From Winogradskyella litoriviva (lineage in GTDB: Bacteria > Bacteroidota > Bacteroidia > Flavobacteriales > Flavobacteriaceae): a stretch of 64,000 nucleotides of DNA. The notes beneath the pieces are model-generated. The model did not search any database. It was not told where the DNA came from and saw nothing but the letters and a program-made list of their open reading frames with translations. The translations under genes were made by a program, and so were the position numbers. Where the stretch lies: assembly GCF_013249065.1 (NCBI RefSeq), contig NZ_JABRWQ010000007.1, forward strand, positions 1-64,000. The letters run 5' to 3'. This document shows positions 36,614 through 46,781 of this stretch, in pieces (position 1 is the stretch's first letter; each line of letters starts with the position of its first letter).

Positions 36614-38233
36614 CTACTGCACTTCACCACCAACAACGGTCTTCAACACCTTAATATCAGGAATCTCATTAGCTTCAACCGTCATAATATCTTTATCTAA
36701 GATGATAAAATCTGCAAATTTACCAACTTCAATACTTCCTTTTTCGTTTTCTTCAAAATTTGAATAAGCTGCCCAAATAGTCATTCCTTTTAAAGCTTCT
36801 TCTCTAGTTAAAGCATTTTCCATTTGAAAACCACCTTCTGGATAGTGTTCTAAATCTTGCCTGGCAACAGCCGCATAAAACGTTAAAAACGGACTAACAC
36901 GTTCTACAGGAAAATCGGTTCCTAAGGCTACTTTTCCATAAGCTTCTAATAATTGTTTATAAGCATAAGCACCTTTTATTCGTTCTTCTCCTACTCTATC
37001 TTCTGCCCAATACATATCGCTTGTAGCATGTGTTGGTTGAATTGATGGCATTACATTTTTATATAATTCAAAATCATCCTCAGATACTATTTGTGCATGC
37101 TCTACACGCCAACGTCTGTCCTTTTTTCCTTTTAAAACCTTATTATATGTTTCTAAAACCGCTCTGTTTGCAGAATCTCCAATGGCATGTGTGTTCATTT
37201 GATACTCCGAGTTTGCAATTCGTTCAGCAGACTTATTCAGTGTTTCTAAATCCGTAACCATTAAACCTAAATGACCTGGTTTATCTGAATAAGGTTCTCT
37301 TAGCATTGCTCCTCTAGATCCTAATGCTCCATCTGCATAAAACTTAAATGAACGCACATTTAGTCGATCTGTTTTTATCGTCCCTTTACTTAAAAAGTAA
37401 TCTAAATTATCTTGCGAAGCTGATACCATAGCATAAACTCGCATTTTTAAATCTCCAGTGTTTTGCAAACTATCAATGAGTTCTATAGCATACTGTTCTA
37501 GACCAGCATCGTCAACAGTTGTTAAGCCCAAATCAAAGCACATGTCTTGAGCAACCAGTAGCGCTTCTACAAAATCTTCCCTTGTATATTCTGTTGGCCA
37601 ATTACTCCACACCATATCTACAGCTTTATCAACTAAAACTCCTGTTAATTCACCATTTTCAATCACTACTTCTCCTCCTTCAACTTTACTATTAATTGTA
37701 ATATTACCGAGATCTAAGGCGGCCTGATTGCATAAAGTAGCGTGACCATCTATACGTGTTAATGCCACAGGTATTTTAGGAAATAATTTATCTAACAATT
37801 TTTTATTCGGAAACGCTTTATCTTCCCAATCATTTTGATCCCAGCCTCTTCCTACAATATAGTTTTGTTGTTTTTTATTTTGAAAATCTAGTACACGTTT
37901 AATTACATCTTCAAAACTTTCTGTTCCAACCAAATCAACATCTAGTTGGTCTAGACCTAGTCCTAAAAAGTGGCAGTGTGCATCAATAAAACCTGGCAAA
38001 AGAGTTTTGCCGTTGGCATTAAGTGTATCTATTGCTTTATATTTTCCTTCAATTTCTGAAGTTGAACCGACAGCAATTATTTTACCATTTTTTACAGCAA
38101 AGGATTCAGCCTTACTAAAGTCATTATCTACCGTATAAATGTTAGCGTTTGTAACTATTAAATCTGCTTGTTGTTTATCTTTTTGACATGCGAAGATTGT
38201 AAACAATGTTAGAATGGATAATAATTTCTTCAT
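36614..38233 (-). CDS. YtcJ-like amidohydrolase lipoprotein
   Basis: The product from the ATG at 38233 is 539 residues with a signal peptide and lipobox-like TIFAC, Cys16. A Met 23 codons upstream (38302) would place non-signal sequence in front and overlap the terminator at 38266-38293, so it is rejected. The metal-dependent amidohydrolase motifs are DAHCHFLGLG, the RIDGHATL block, WRVEHAQIV and GTDFPVERVSP, as in the YtcJ group. Substrates in this group are varied amides or imides. It is predicted to act on the periplasmic or outer face of a membrane. Confidence 0.88.
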   Translation of the reverse strand: MKKLLSILTLFTIFACQKDKQQADLIVTNANIYTVDNDFSKAESFAVKNGKIIAVGSTSEIEGKYKAIDTLNANGKTLLPGFIDAHCHFLGLGLDQLDVDLVGTESFEDVIKRVLDFQNKKQQNYIVGRGWDQNDWEDKAFPNKKLLDKLFPKIPVALTRIDGHATLCNQAALDLGNITINSKVEGGEVVIENGELTGVLVDKAVDMVWSNWPTEYTREDFVEALLVAQDMCFDLGLTTVDDAGLEQYAIELIDSLQNTGDLKMRVYAMVSASQDNLDYFLSKGTIKTDRLNVRSFKFYADGALGSRGAMLREPYSDKPGHLGLMVTDLETLNKSAERIANSEYQMNTHAIGDSANRAVLETYNKVLKGKKDRRWRVEHAQIVSEDDFELYKNVMPSIQPTHATSDMYWAEDRVGEERIKGAYAYKQLLEAYGKVALGTDFPVERVSPFLTFYAAVARQDLEHYPEGGFQMENALTREEALKGMTIWAAYSNFEENEKGSIEVGKFADFIILDKDIMTVEANEIPDIKVLKTVVGGEVQ

Positions 38234-38265
38234 AGTGGTTGGTTTATAAGCATTGTAAAAATAAG

Positions 38266-38293
38266 AAAAGCGTTCCGGATTTGGAACGCTTTT
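38266..38293 (-). terminator. Terminator of the barrel/TPR operon
   Basis: AAAAGCGTTCC (38266-38276) and GGAACGCTTTT (38283-38293) form a perfect 11-bp stem with a 6-nt loop between the barrel gene stop and the amidohydrolase start. Confidence 0.85.
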
Positions 38294-38343
38294 ATATAAC
38301 AAAGAAAGAGGTTACCTAATTAAGTTGGCAATACCTGTTCTAT

Positions 38344-40065
38344 TTAAAAATCGAACTGATATGTAGCACCTGCTAAAAATTGAATGCCTTGCACTGGGAA
38401 ATTTAACCAACGGTCATAATCTTGATTAAATATGTTATTTGCTTTTGCAAAAAACGATAATTGGTCATTTAATTTATAACCAACATGTGCATTGAGGTCA
38501 AAATAGCTATCTAAACCAACTCGTGTAACTTCTGCAGTATCAAAGAGAATTTCTACGATTCTTTCATCTTTACGTTCGCCTACAAAATAACCACTGGCGC
38601 CTGCAAACCATTGTTCGGATATTTGATAATCTACAAATATGGATGCTTCTAAATCTGGTAAGTTCCAGGCTTGTGCTTGGTCTTTCATATCATAAGCAAA
38701 GTACTCGCCTTTAATTCCCAAAGAAAAATTTCTATTGACATCTACATTTAACTCACCTGAAACAGAGAATGTAGTAACATTGTCATAAACTACTCCAAAA
38801 GAGTTTCCGTATTGGTAATCTTCAGTAGGTGTTGCCACAGCTGTATTAGATTTATATAAAGCCTTATCTTTTTCTGAACCGTAATTTCCTCTAACGTTAT
38901 AACTCACATTATTGGTTAATTTACCTTTAACACCAACAAAAGCTCTAAACTGTTGATTGGTTGGCACAATAGCAAGGGTTGGCGACACAAATGGATTTTC
39001 ATTTGCAAATTGGTAATATGAATTCTGAATTACTTCACCTGTTAAACCACCAAAAGCTATTAAAAGCTCGTCTACTAAACGATAAGATGCATCTACATTA
39101 GGATGGAAGTAAAATTTACTTTTACTCAATTCCGTATCGTTAAGATAAGTTAATCTCACACCCAAATTAAGTGTTAAATCATCTCTAATCAATTGGTAAG
39201 AAGGCGCTACACCAAACATAAAGTTTCCATAATTCACTTCTGCTATTCCATTATAATCTGCATCAAAACTTCCTGCTATGCCTTCTAAAAATACTTCTGC
39301 ATCAATATCTGCATCTCTTATGGCTACTTCAAAATTTGTATTTGCACTAAAAATGTTTTCACCAGAATTTCTGTCATCTCCAAAGCGTCTAAAACGAATA
39401 CTAGCATCGTTTACAATAGCATCGTTAAAATCAATTTTTCCGCCAATATTAAAACTAGTGAAATTATGTTTTGGATTAATAACATTGGCTTCTGCTTCAC
39501 CAAAATAATCTTGAGGTAAGCCATACCAATTATAAGTTTGCATATCTATGCCTCCATCTACTTTCCAAGAAAAATCTCTTAAACTTTTAGAGTAATATGC
39601 GTTTAATTTTGTTTTTGAGAAATTATCATCTAGCAATAATTCGTCTATTCCACCTTGTGAAGAATGATGACTAAAATAACCACCAACATTCTCGTCTCTG
39701 CTTAACTCATGGTTAAGATACACTTCACCTAAAATAGTAGTGTACGTTCCAAAACCTAAAGACGCATAATTATCATATAATTTTACAGCCTTAACTTTAT
39801 CTACAGTTGCAGCTTTTCCTTTTGCTGGTGTAAATGTAGAAGCCACAGGAATTGAGAAAATATTATATTTTATTTCCTTTTTCTTCACTGCGTTGGAGTC
39901 ATTCAATTTTGGATTATCCTTAATCTTAAAGGCATCAGAAATTGTTGGCTTATATGGTTTTATAACATTAACCGTTTGGTCTGCAATGGTGTCTTTTTCT
40001 TGTGCTACGACAAAAGAAAGACTGCTTGATATGGTTAGTATAAAAATTAAAAACTTGATTTTCAT
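38344..40065 (-). CDS. TonB-dependent-receptor-like outer membrane beta-barrel protein
   Basis: From the ATG at 40065 there are 573 residues with a signal peptide ending at SFVVAQ-E. An ATG ten codons earlier (40095) adds a non-signal stretch and is not favoured. The mature N-terminus has VNVIKPYKPTISDAFKIKD, a motif I recall heading this group of flavobacterial outer-membrane proteins. The rest is alternating strands ending with a terminal FLAGATYQFDF strand, typical of outer-membrane barrels. A plug domain is not evident, so active TonB transport is doubtful. It lies 60 bp after the large TPR gene. Confidence 0.75.
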   Translation of the reverse strand: MKIKFLIFILTISSSLSFVVAQEKDTIADQTVNVIKPYKPTISDAFKIKDNPKLNDSNAVKKKEIKYNIFSIPVASTFTPAKGKAATVDKVKAVKLYDNYASLGFGTYTTILGEVYLNHELSRDENVGGYFSHHSSQGGIDELLLDDNFSKTKLNAYYSKSLRDFSWKVDGGIDMQTYNWYGLPQDYFGEAEANVINPKHNFTSFNIGGKIDFNDAIVNDASIRFRRFGDDRNSGENIFSANTNFEVAIRDADIDAEVFLEGIAGSFDADYNGIAEVNYGNFMFGVAPSYQLIRDDLTLNLGVRLTYLNDTELSKSKFYFHPNVDASYRLVDELLIAFGGLTGEVIQNSYYQFANENPFVSPTLAIVPTNQQFRAFVGVKGKLTNNVSYNVRGNYGSEKDKALYKSNTAVATPTEDYQYGNSFGVVYDNVTTFSVSGELNVDVNRNFSLGIKGEYFAYDMKDQAQAWNLPDLEASIFVDYQISEQWFAGASGYFVGERKDERIVEILFDTAEVTRVGLDSYFDLNAHVGYKLNDQLSFFAKANNIFNQDYDRWLNFPVQGIQFLAGATYQFDF

Positions 40066-40125
40066 TTTATATGTTTTGATTTGAATTTGCTTCAACTAAG
40101 AGATTCCTTTTTCAAAGGGATTGTT

Positions 40126-43100
40126 TTAGTCTTCAGTTTCAATTGATGAATTTGTTTTTGCTTCTTCCGCTTTTATTTTATTCAGTTCTTGTTGTGCTTC
40201 ATTTACAACTTCTGTAAAATCAGGGAAGTTACTTATCACACTTTCTAATATGTATGTCGCTTGGAAGGCATCACCTAAAGCATAAAAGTTTTTAGCCATA
40301 ACCACCAAACCTTTGGCACTAAACAATTTATAACTCCCATAATCTTTAGCTAATTTCTGAATCACTGTATTAGATGCTTCATAATCACCTGCCTTATTTT
40401 TAAAATAACCATTATAGAATAATGCTTCGGCTGCCACGCTTCCTGTGGCTATTTTTTCAATTTCTGCATAAGCTGTTTTGGCTTTAGTTTCGTTTCCTGT
40501 TTTTATAGCCGAACGTGCAATGATTAATTTAGCATCACTGGTTACTTTGTTATCTAGGTTTGAATGGCTTAATACTTTTTCGGCATAATTTTCTGCTTTT
40601 GCAAAGTCTTCCGTTTGGTAGTAAGCATTCATTAAATTAGATTGTGCGTAGATTACATTCTGAGGGTAATCTGCTTCTAATTCTAAATCTTTTAAAACTG
40701 GTATAGCTTTATTCCAGTTAGAATTACTTAAATAAATTTCGCACAGTTTTACAGTGGCTTGTTCTGTATATTCAGATTTTGAAGCTTCAACAACCGCTTT
40801 ATAATGTGGTTGTGCGTTTTCTAATAAATCTTTTTTATAATATAGTTGTGCGACATAAAAGTGTGCTTTTAAACTGTGAATACCGTTAGGAAACTCATTT
40901 AAATATTTGTTAAACTGACGGATTGCTTTATCTGTTTCATTATCTAAATAAGGTTTCTCTGCTGCTAAATAGGTTGTATTATCTAAATCAATATCTGAAA
41001 CTTCAACATAATCTAAAGTTCTAACCCAATTAGCATATTCATCTACACGACCAAGATCGATATATATTAATCTTACAGTTGAAACAGCCTGAACAGCTTC
41101 ACCAGAACCAGGAAAATCGGTTGCTACTTTTTTAAATTTACTCAGCGCTCGTTCATTATCATTTCCATTATAATACACTAAACCTTGACGCAGTAAAGAC
41201 TTAGATGTAAATGCACTTTTACTGTATTCAGTATTCAACCTATCATACATTTGCATTGCTTTGTCTGTGTCGTTAGCTTTTACATAAGAATTAGCCAACT
41301 CATACATAGCATCATCTCTTAAAGCCGATTTAGGGTAATCATTTATAAACGATTTTAAAGCTGAAATTTTAGCAGCCCCTTTTCCTAAATAGCCTTCACT
41401 CATGGCTATTTGAAAAGCAGCATAATCTGTTTCAATTTTATTAAGTTTAATCGCTTTCTTATAGGAATCTATAGCGTTTTGATATTGGCTAGACACAAAA
41501 TAACCATCTGCTAATCTTAAATAAGCATCGTTTTTTCGCAATAAATCTGAAGAATTAGATTGAATAAATTTTTCAAAATAAGTGGAAGCATTACTATATT
41601 CTTTCAACTTAAAATAAGTGTAAGCTAAATTGTAATTAAGATTCTTATTTTCTTCTAAACCTGAAGCTTCACTTAAACCTGCAAATTGTTTAAAGCCGGT
41701 TAAAGCGTCATTATAATTGTTTAAGTTATATTCTGTTTCGGCATTCCAAAACGTTGCTTTGGCTACAAAAATTGGGTCAATTGACTCCTTTAATGAACCA
41801 TTAAACAAGTCTAAAGCTTCGTTATATTTATTTTCGTTGTATAATTCTACTGCTCTAAAAAAGGCTACTTTTTGGTAAGCTTCTTTATTTTCAAAACTGT
41901 TTTTCCCTTTTAAAAGTATTAATGCTTCCTCGTAATTTTTTGATGTGATGTAAGAATCTATTAAAAGTGTTTCAATTTCTTCTTTAAAACCAGAATCTGG
42001 ATATTGATCTAAATAACCGGTTAAAACCTGAGGAACGGATTGGTATGGATTACCAATCTCGTAACTAATCTTAGCGTAGTTTAACCATGCATCTTCTTGG
42101 ATTTTTAAATCATAATCCATTTGAGACGCATTTCTAAAGGCGTTTAAAGCCTCTTGTTTTTTATCTAAATTGATATAACTTTCTCCTAAATGGTAATAGG
42201 CATTTTGTGCTACGGAATTGTCACCACCTATAATTTTATTGAATTCTGAAATAGCACTTTCAAAATCATTTTGTTTGTAATACGCATAACCTAATTGGTA
42301 ATAATCTGTGTTACTCCATTTTCGGTTTTTACCTTTATAGTCTTTTAAATAAGGAATTGCTTCTGCATATTGCTCTAAATTAAAATAGCTTTCACCAATA
42401 ATTTTAGACAACTCAGACTTTTCAGCTGCGTTACTTTTTGGCAATTGTTCTGAAGCTAATTCTATGGCTTTTTCAAACTTTCCTAGTTTAAAATTTAAAT
42501 CAGCTTGGTAGTAAGATAACTTCTCTTTGTACTTTTCGTTGTCGCTAACTTGGTCAAAATACTCGTTAGCTGTATCATAATCATCACCTTGGTATGCTAA
42601 AAAACCTATGTAATACTTAGCCTGAGAACCATATTCTTTAGAGTTTACAACTCTATTTAAATACTTGGTTGCCTTCTTCTCGTCTTTTGTAGAATATAAG
42701 GAATACCCATAATTAAAGTTAAAACTTTCTTTTTCTGAACGTGCAATACTTCTTTCATCCACACGCTCGTACCACTTGCGTGCATAAGCATATTTGCCAT
42801 TATTAAAGTAATAATCCGCAACATCTAAAAATGCTGTATTTCTTTTAGTACTTGTAGGATATTCATCTACAAAATCGGTTATTAAATCGTCTGCATTATT
42901 CTGATTTAAACGCACAGCACAATTTGCAATATAATAGGCACAATCTGACTGAATTGTAACATCTGAAGTATTGTCCTTAATAGCATCGAACAAGGACTGC
43001 GCAGCTTTGTATTGTTTATTATTATATAAAGTTAATGCTTTTTGGTAGTCTTGTAAATCGCTAGTATAAACGGCAGATTTTTGTGCCATACCAAACGAAG

Positions 43101-43146
43101 TAAAAACTATAAAAACGATGATTAACTGTCTTTTAAGTAACATCAT
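40126..43146 (-). CDS. Large exported tetratricopeptide repeat protein
   Basis: The 1006-residue protein has a signal peptide (FIVFTSFGMAQ-K) and is made of TPR-type helical repeats from about residue 30 to 990 (for example YQKALTLYNNKQYKAAQSLF, AYYHLGESYINLDKKQEAL, AMYELANSYVKANDTDKAM). It probably scaffolds an envelope complex in the periplasm. The downstream neighbour is an outer-membrane barrel protein and the pair forms an operon closed by the terminator at 38266-38293, so a joint function is likely but unknown. Confidence 0.88.
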   Translation of the reverse strand: MMLLKRQLIIVFIVFTSFGMAQKSAVYTSDLQDYQKALTLYNNKQYKAAQSLFDAIKDNTSDVTIQSDCAYYIANCAVRLNQNNADDLITDFVDEYPTSTKRNTAFLDVADYYFNNGKYAYARKWYERVDERSIARSEKESFNFNYGYSLYSTKDEKKATKYLNRVVNSKEYGSQAKYYIGFLAYQGDDYDTANEYFDQVSDNEKYKEKLSYYQADLNFKLGKFEKAIELASEQLPKSNAAEKSELSKIIGESYFNLEQYAEAIPYLKDYKGKNRKWSNTDYYQLGYAYYKQNDFESAISEFNKIIGGDNSVAQNAYYHLGESYINLDKKQEALNAFRNASQMDYDLKIQEDAWLNYAKISYEIGNPYQSVPQVLTGYLDQYPDSGFKEEIETLLIDSYITSKNYEEALILLKGKNSFENKEAYQKVAFFRAVELYNENKYNEALDLFNGSLKESIDPIFVAKATFWNAETEYNLNNYNDALTGFKQFAGLSEASGLEENKNLNYNLAYTYFKLKEYSNASTYFEKFIQSNSSDLLRKNDAYLRLADGYFVSSQYQNAIDSYKKAIKLNKIETDYAAFQIAMSEGYLGKGAAKISALKSFINDYPKSALRDDAMYELANSYVKANDTDKAMQMYDRLNTEYSKSAFTSKSLLRQGLVYYNGNDNERALSKFKKVATDFPGSGEAVQAVSTVRLIYIDLGRVDEYANWVRTLDYVEVSDIDLDNTTYLAAEKPYLDNETDKAIRQFNKYLNEFPNGIHSLKAHFYVAQLYYKKDLLENAQPHYKAVVEASKSEYTEQATVKLCEIYLSNSNWNKAIPVLKDLELEADYPQNVIYAQSNLMNAYYQTEDFAKAENYAEKVLSHSNLDNKVTSDAKLIIARSAIKTGNETKAKTAYAEIEKIATGSVAAEALFYNGYFKNKAGDYEASNTVIQKLAKDYGSYKLFSAKGLVVMAKNFYALGDAFQATYILESVISNFPDFTEVVNEAQQELNKIKAEEAKTNSSIETED

Positions 43147-43181
43147 TAGTTATGTGTTTAATTGATGATTTAATTTAAGTT

Positions 43182-43189
43182 CAAATATA
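43182..43189 (-). promoter_or_regulatory. Candidate -7 element for the TPR gene
   Basis: TATATTTG on the minus strand, 36 bp before the ATG at 43146. No -33 match at the usual distance. Confidence 0.4.
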
Positions 43190-43392
43190 ATTATATACCA
43201 AATCTATAACGACAGAATTTGCTTATAATTATAAACCGAGTTATTAATATTTGATTGGTTACTAATAGTTGGCCGTTTTACGTTCTAAAATACTAACGTA
43301 ATTAGAATTTCGTTTACAAATTAACTTGTAGCTTTTGGCATTTGAGATTTTAAGCAATACATTTACAGTTACCAAATAATTATATCAATACT

Positions 43393-44076
43393 ATGTCTGA
43401 AACGGTTTTAGAACTAAAAGATGCCACAATTTACCAAGGCGGAAGTGTAGTCCTTTCTAAGGTTAATTTTGAAATGCAAAAAGGTGATTTTGTTTATCTT
43501 ATTGGTAAAACAGGTAGCGGTAAAAGTAGTTTTATGAAAACCCTTTATGGTGATTTAGAATTAACTGAAGGCGAAGGTTCTGTAGTAGATTTTAATCTTA
43601 AAACCATGAAAGAGAAAGACATTCCTTTTCTAAGACGAAAGTTGGGTATTGTTTTTCAAGATTTTAAATTACTACCAGACCGAACCATTATTGGTAATCT
43701 TGAATTTGTTTTAAAAGCTACAGGCTGGAAAGAGAAAAATAAAATTCAAGACCGAATTGACACCGTTTTAGATAAAGTTGCCATGAAAACTAAAGGGTTT
43801 AAATATCCTCATGAACTTTCTGGTGGAGAGCAACAACGTATAGCTATTGCAAGAGCTTTATTAAATGACCCTGAACTTATCTTAGCTGATGAACCTACAG
43901 GTAACTTAGATCCACAAACAAGTATAGAAGTTATGGAAGTATTGCAAGACATTAATAAAAATGGCAATACAATTTTAATGGCCACACACGATTATGCTTT
44001 GCTTTTAAAATATCCAAGCAAAACTTTAAAATGCGATGAGAATAAGGTTTTTGAGGTGGTGCAGCGAAAAGGATAA
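43393..44076 (+). CDS. ftsE: Cell division ATP-binding protein FtsE
   Basis: This 227-residue ABC ATPase partners FtsX in septal peptidoglycan hydrolase control. The Walker A is GKTGSGKS at 38-45, the signature is LSGGEQQRIAIARALL and the Walker B is LILADEP followed by TGNLDP. The Q-loop is VFQDFKLLPDRTI, typical for FtsE. No ftsX follows; the next gene starts the glycan locus. The FtsX-like permease at 29326 is of the LolC/MacB type and is not the expected partner. Confidence 0.9.
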   Translation: MSETVLELKDATIYQGGSVVLSKVNFEMQKGDFVYLIGKTGSGKSSFMKTLYGDLELTEGEGSVVDFNLKTMKEKDIPFLRRKLGIVFQDFKLLPDRTIIGNLEFVLKATGWKEKNKIQDRIDTVLDKVAMKTKGFKYPHELSGGEQQRIAIARALLNDPELILADEPTGNLDPQTSIEVMEVLQDINKNGNTILMATHDYALLLKYPSKTLKCDENKVFEVVQRKG

Positions 44077-44146
44077 TTAGTTGTTGGTTGGTTAGCATTT
44101 CAAATTAATTTCACCATTGATTGAAGCTAAATTTATATATTAAAAC

Positions 44147-45451
44147 ATGACTGTAATATGCATTGGGTATTTTGATAAATTTTCGAGATTCTTTCTAGAT
44201 ATAGAGAAGCATCTTAAAATTAATTCAAAAACTTCAATTCATTTTAAAATTTACAGTATTCATATAAGTGGTTTTTTGTACACGTTATTCCGATTAAAGT
44301 TTAGTAGTTGGATTACCTTAAAAGCCTGGTTTTTAGTACAGAAAAAACAAAAGACCTATAAAAGAATAATTAACTCTTCTGAGTTATTCAAAGAGATTTC
44401 ATATCTAAATTGTATTCAATTTCATAAAGCACTAAACTCTAAAATTTCAAAAACAGCACTAAAACTTCAAGCCCTCGCATACATAGATATTTTTGAAAAA
44501 AGATTTACAATAGAAAAACCCGATTATTTATTAACCCTTGGCGATTCTAGACTTTGTGTAGAAATTGCAGTTGCCGTAGCCAAAAAACATAACATCAAAG
44601 TTTATTATATAGAACAAGGACCAGTTAACACAACTTTTTTTGATGATGAAGGTGCAAATGCTAACTTGAGTATACGAAACAAGAGTGCTCTTAAAGTGCA
44701 AAATAATGCTAAAAAATATAATGATAAGCCTTTAAATAGTTTTGCTAAAAAATACAATCGTTCTCCTTTTTATCGTGGAATGGATGTTCTGTTTTCCATC
44801 TTATTTGAAAAAACTACTATTTGTCCTCCAGACATAAAGTTTACAGATGTTGTACAACGCTTAACTAAAAGGAATAAAAATTCTGCAATAGCTTTTGAAA
44901 ACACTTCGCAACCTATTGCCTTACTAGTGCTTCAGGTTCCATTAGATGTTAATATGATTTATCATAGTCCTCATTTTAAATCTCATAATGAAATTGTAAA
45001 GAGTGTTTATGACAATTTACCAAAAAGTGTAAAATTAATAGTTAGAGAACATCCGCTTTATGTTAATAAATATGACAACGAACTATATAAATTTATAAAC
45101 ACAAACCATATTTTAATTGATAATACTACATCTTTAAATTCAGCCTTAAAAACAGCTAAAATTGTCATTGTAAATAACTCTACTGTTGGTGTAGAAGCTA
45201 TACTAAACTATAAAACCGTTGTGGTTTTAGGTAATGCTTTTTATGACAACAACACTATTTGTCTTAAACTTGAAAATAAGTCAGAACTTTCTCAAATCTT
45301 AGAAAAGGCTGTTGATTATATACCTAACAAATCTAAAATTGATACCTTTAAAGATGCTTTGTTTAATAGTGTTTTACTACAAGGTGCAATTACAGACAGG
45401 ACTTTAAAATCTTCAAAAACAATTGCTAATCACTTAATACAGAATTTATAA
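44147..45451 (+). CDS. Capsule polysaccharide synthesis (KpsS/LipB-like) protein
   Basis: The 434-residue protein resembles the Capsule_synth (Pfam Capsule_synth) family of Kdo-type transferases. Motifs seen are YLLTLGDSRL, YYIEQGPVNTTFFDDEG in the middle, KLIVREHPLY and the late VIVNNSTVGVEAILNYKTVV donor-binding region. It is probably cytosolic and may add an initiating sugar or process capsule lipid. It heads the glycan locus and is followed after one base by a GT2 gene, so the two are co-transcribed. Confidence 0.75.
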   Translation: MTVICIGYFDKFSRFFLDIEKHLKINSKTSIHFKIYSIHISGFLYTLFRLKFSSWITLKAWFLVQKKQKTYKRIINSSELFKEISYLNCIQFHKALNSKISKTALKLQALAYIDIFEKRFTIEKPDYLLTLGDSRLCVEIAVAVAKKHNIKVYYIEQGPVNTTFFDDEGANANLSIRNKSALKVQNNAKKYNDKPLNSFAKKYNRSPFYRGMDVLFSILFEKTTICPPDIKFTDVVQRLTKRNKNSAIAFENTSQPIALLVLQVPLDVNMIYHSPHFKSHNEIVKSVYDNLPKSVKLIVREHPLYVNKYDNELYKFINTNHILIDNTTSLNSALKTAKIVIVNNSTVGVEAILNYKTVVVLGNAFYDNNTICLKLENKSELSQILEKAVDYIPNKSKIDTFKDALFNSVLLQGAITDRTLKSSKTIANHLIQNL

Positions 45452-45452
45452 T

Positions 45453-46391
45453 ATGCCTTTTTTTTCTGTTATTATACCGCTTTATAATAAGGAAGTTTAC
45501 ATTTCTGATTGTTTAAAAAGTGTACTGCTTCAAGATTTTTTAGATTACGAAATTGTTATTGTTAATGATGGCTCTACTGACCAAAGTGTTTCAATTGTAG
45601 AATCATTCTCTTCAGATAAAATAAAGTTGTTTCATCAAACAAATTCAGGTGTAGCAGCTGCTAGAAACTTTGCTGCAAAGAAATCCTCTGGAAAATATTT
45701 AGCATTTTTAGACGCAGATGATAACTGGAAAACAAATCATTTACAAAGTTTAAAAGAAAGTATTTCCCTATTTCCAAATGCTGGCCTCTATGGAAATAAT
45801 TATGAGATAAAATATAGTTCTAATTATATTACCAACGCAAACCTGAATATTAATACCATTGATCAACCTGTTCTTTTAGAAAACTATTTTAAGGCTAGTT
45901 TAAAAGATAATATCATTTGGACGTCTGCCGCAGCTATATCTAGAGAAAATTTTTTTTCTTATGAAATGTTCAACGTTGAATATAAAACAGGACAAGATTT
46001 AGATTTATGGATTAGAATTGCTCTTAAAGAAACTATTATTTTTAATCCTAAGGTAACTATGATTTACAATAAAGGAATTACAAATAGTTTATCTAAATCA
46101 GAGTTTAATGATGTACGGTACAGAATATTTAATTCTTTTAAGACGGCTGAATTAAAAAATGAAGATTTAAAACATTACTTAGACCTTAAACGTTATGGAT
46201 TAGCTTTAAGAACTAAAATTAATGGTGAAACTAAAATATATAAGGACACATTAAAAACAATAGATTTTAATCATCTAAATTTTAAACAAAAAACGTTACT
46301 AAAAACGCCTTCTTTTGTTTTAAAAGCTCTAAACAAAATAAGGCCTTATATTATAAAAAACAAAATCTACCTAAGTCTTTTTAAAGGCTAA
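45453..46391 (+). CDS. Family 2 glycosyltransferase
   Basis: The 312-residue inverting GT-A enzyme has the N-terminal nucleotide-sugar motifs SVIIPLYNKEVYISDCLKS, VNDGSTDQSV and the DxD-like LDADDNW. The C-terminal part is divergent, as is usual for acceptor specificity. It directly follows the KpsS-like gene, and its 3' end overlaps the converging fdtA 3' end by 21 bp. Confidence 0.92.
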   Translation: MPFFSVIIPLYNKEVYISDCLKSVLLQDFLDYEIVIVNDGSTDQSVSIVESFSSDKIKLFHQTNSGVAAARNFAAKKSSGKYLAFLDADDNWKTNHLQSLKESISLFPNAGLYGNNYEIKYSSNYITNANLNINTIDQPVLLENYFKASLKDNIIWTSAAAISRENFFSYEMFNVEYKTGQDLDLWIRIALKETIIFNPKVTMIYNKGITNSLSKSEFNDVRYRIFNSFKTAELKNEDLKHYLDLKRYGLALRTKINGETKIYKDTLKTIDFNHLNFKQKTLLKTPSFVLKALNKIRPYIIKNKIYLSLFKG

Positions 46392-46781
46392 AAAGTCACT
46401 AAAGTTTCTAATATAATCATCTTCATTGTATACAGAAGATGCTAATACCAAACACACACAACCTGAAGAGAAATTATCAATTTCTCGCCAAATACCAGGC
46501 ACAATTAATAAGCCTTTATGTGGCTTGTTTAGATTTATCGTTTTACTTTCCTTTCCATCTTTTAATAATACATTAAAACTGCCCGAAAGCGGTATAATTA
46601 GCTGATAGAGTTCTTTGTGAGCATGTCCTCCTCTAAAAGCATCTGATGGCACATCATATAAATAATAAACACGTTCTATTTTAAAAGGAATGGTTTCTTT
46701 TTCTATTACGGCCAATAAGCCACGCTCATCATGAACTCTTGGAATTTCTAAAATTGTAACATCGTTAATTGTTGTACCCAT
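46371..46781 (-). CDS. fdtA: dTDP-4-keto-6-deoxyglucose 3,4-ketoisomerase (FdtA/QdtA family)
   Basis: The 136-residue cupin isomerises dTDP-4-keto-6-deoxy-D-glucose to the 3-keto sugar. The start IPRVHDERGLLAVIE and the catalytic block RGGHAHKELYQLI, with His53 and His55, are typical. With FdtB (51697) it could make a dTDP-3-amino-3,6-dideoxyhexose (Fuc3N or Qui3N type). FdtA (4-epimerising) versus QdtA is not decidable by eye. Its ATG overlaps the stop of the upstream GT4 gene (46781) in a TAATG arrangement, so translation is coupled. Confidence 0.85.
   Translation of the reverse strand: MGTTINDVTILEIPRVHDERGLLAVIEKETIPFKIERVYYLYDVPSDAFRGGHAHKELYQLIIPLSGSFNVLLKDGKESKTINLNKPHKGLLIVPGIWREIDNFSSGCVCLVLASSVYNEDDYIRNFSDFLAFKKT

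Noticed and set aside
38234-38302. Extended start for the amidohydrolase
   Set aside because: The added codons run through the 38266-38293 terminator and would bury the lipoprotein signal peptide.
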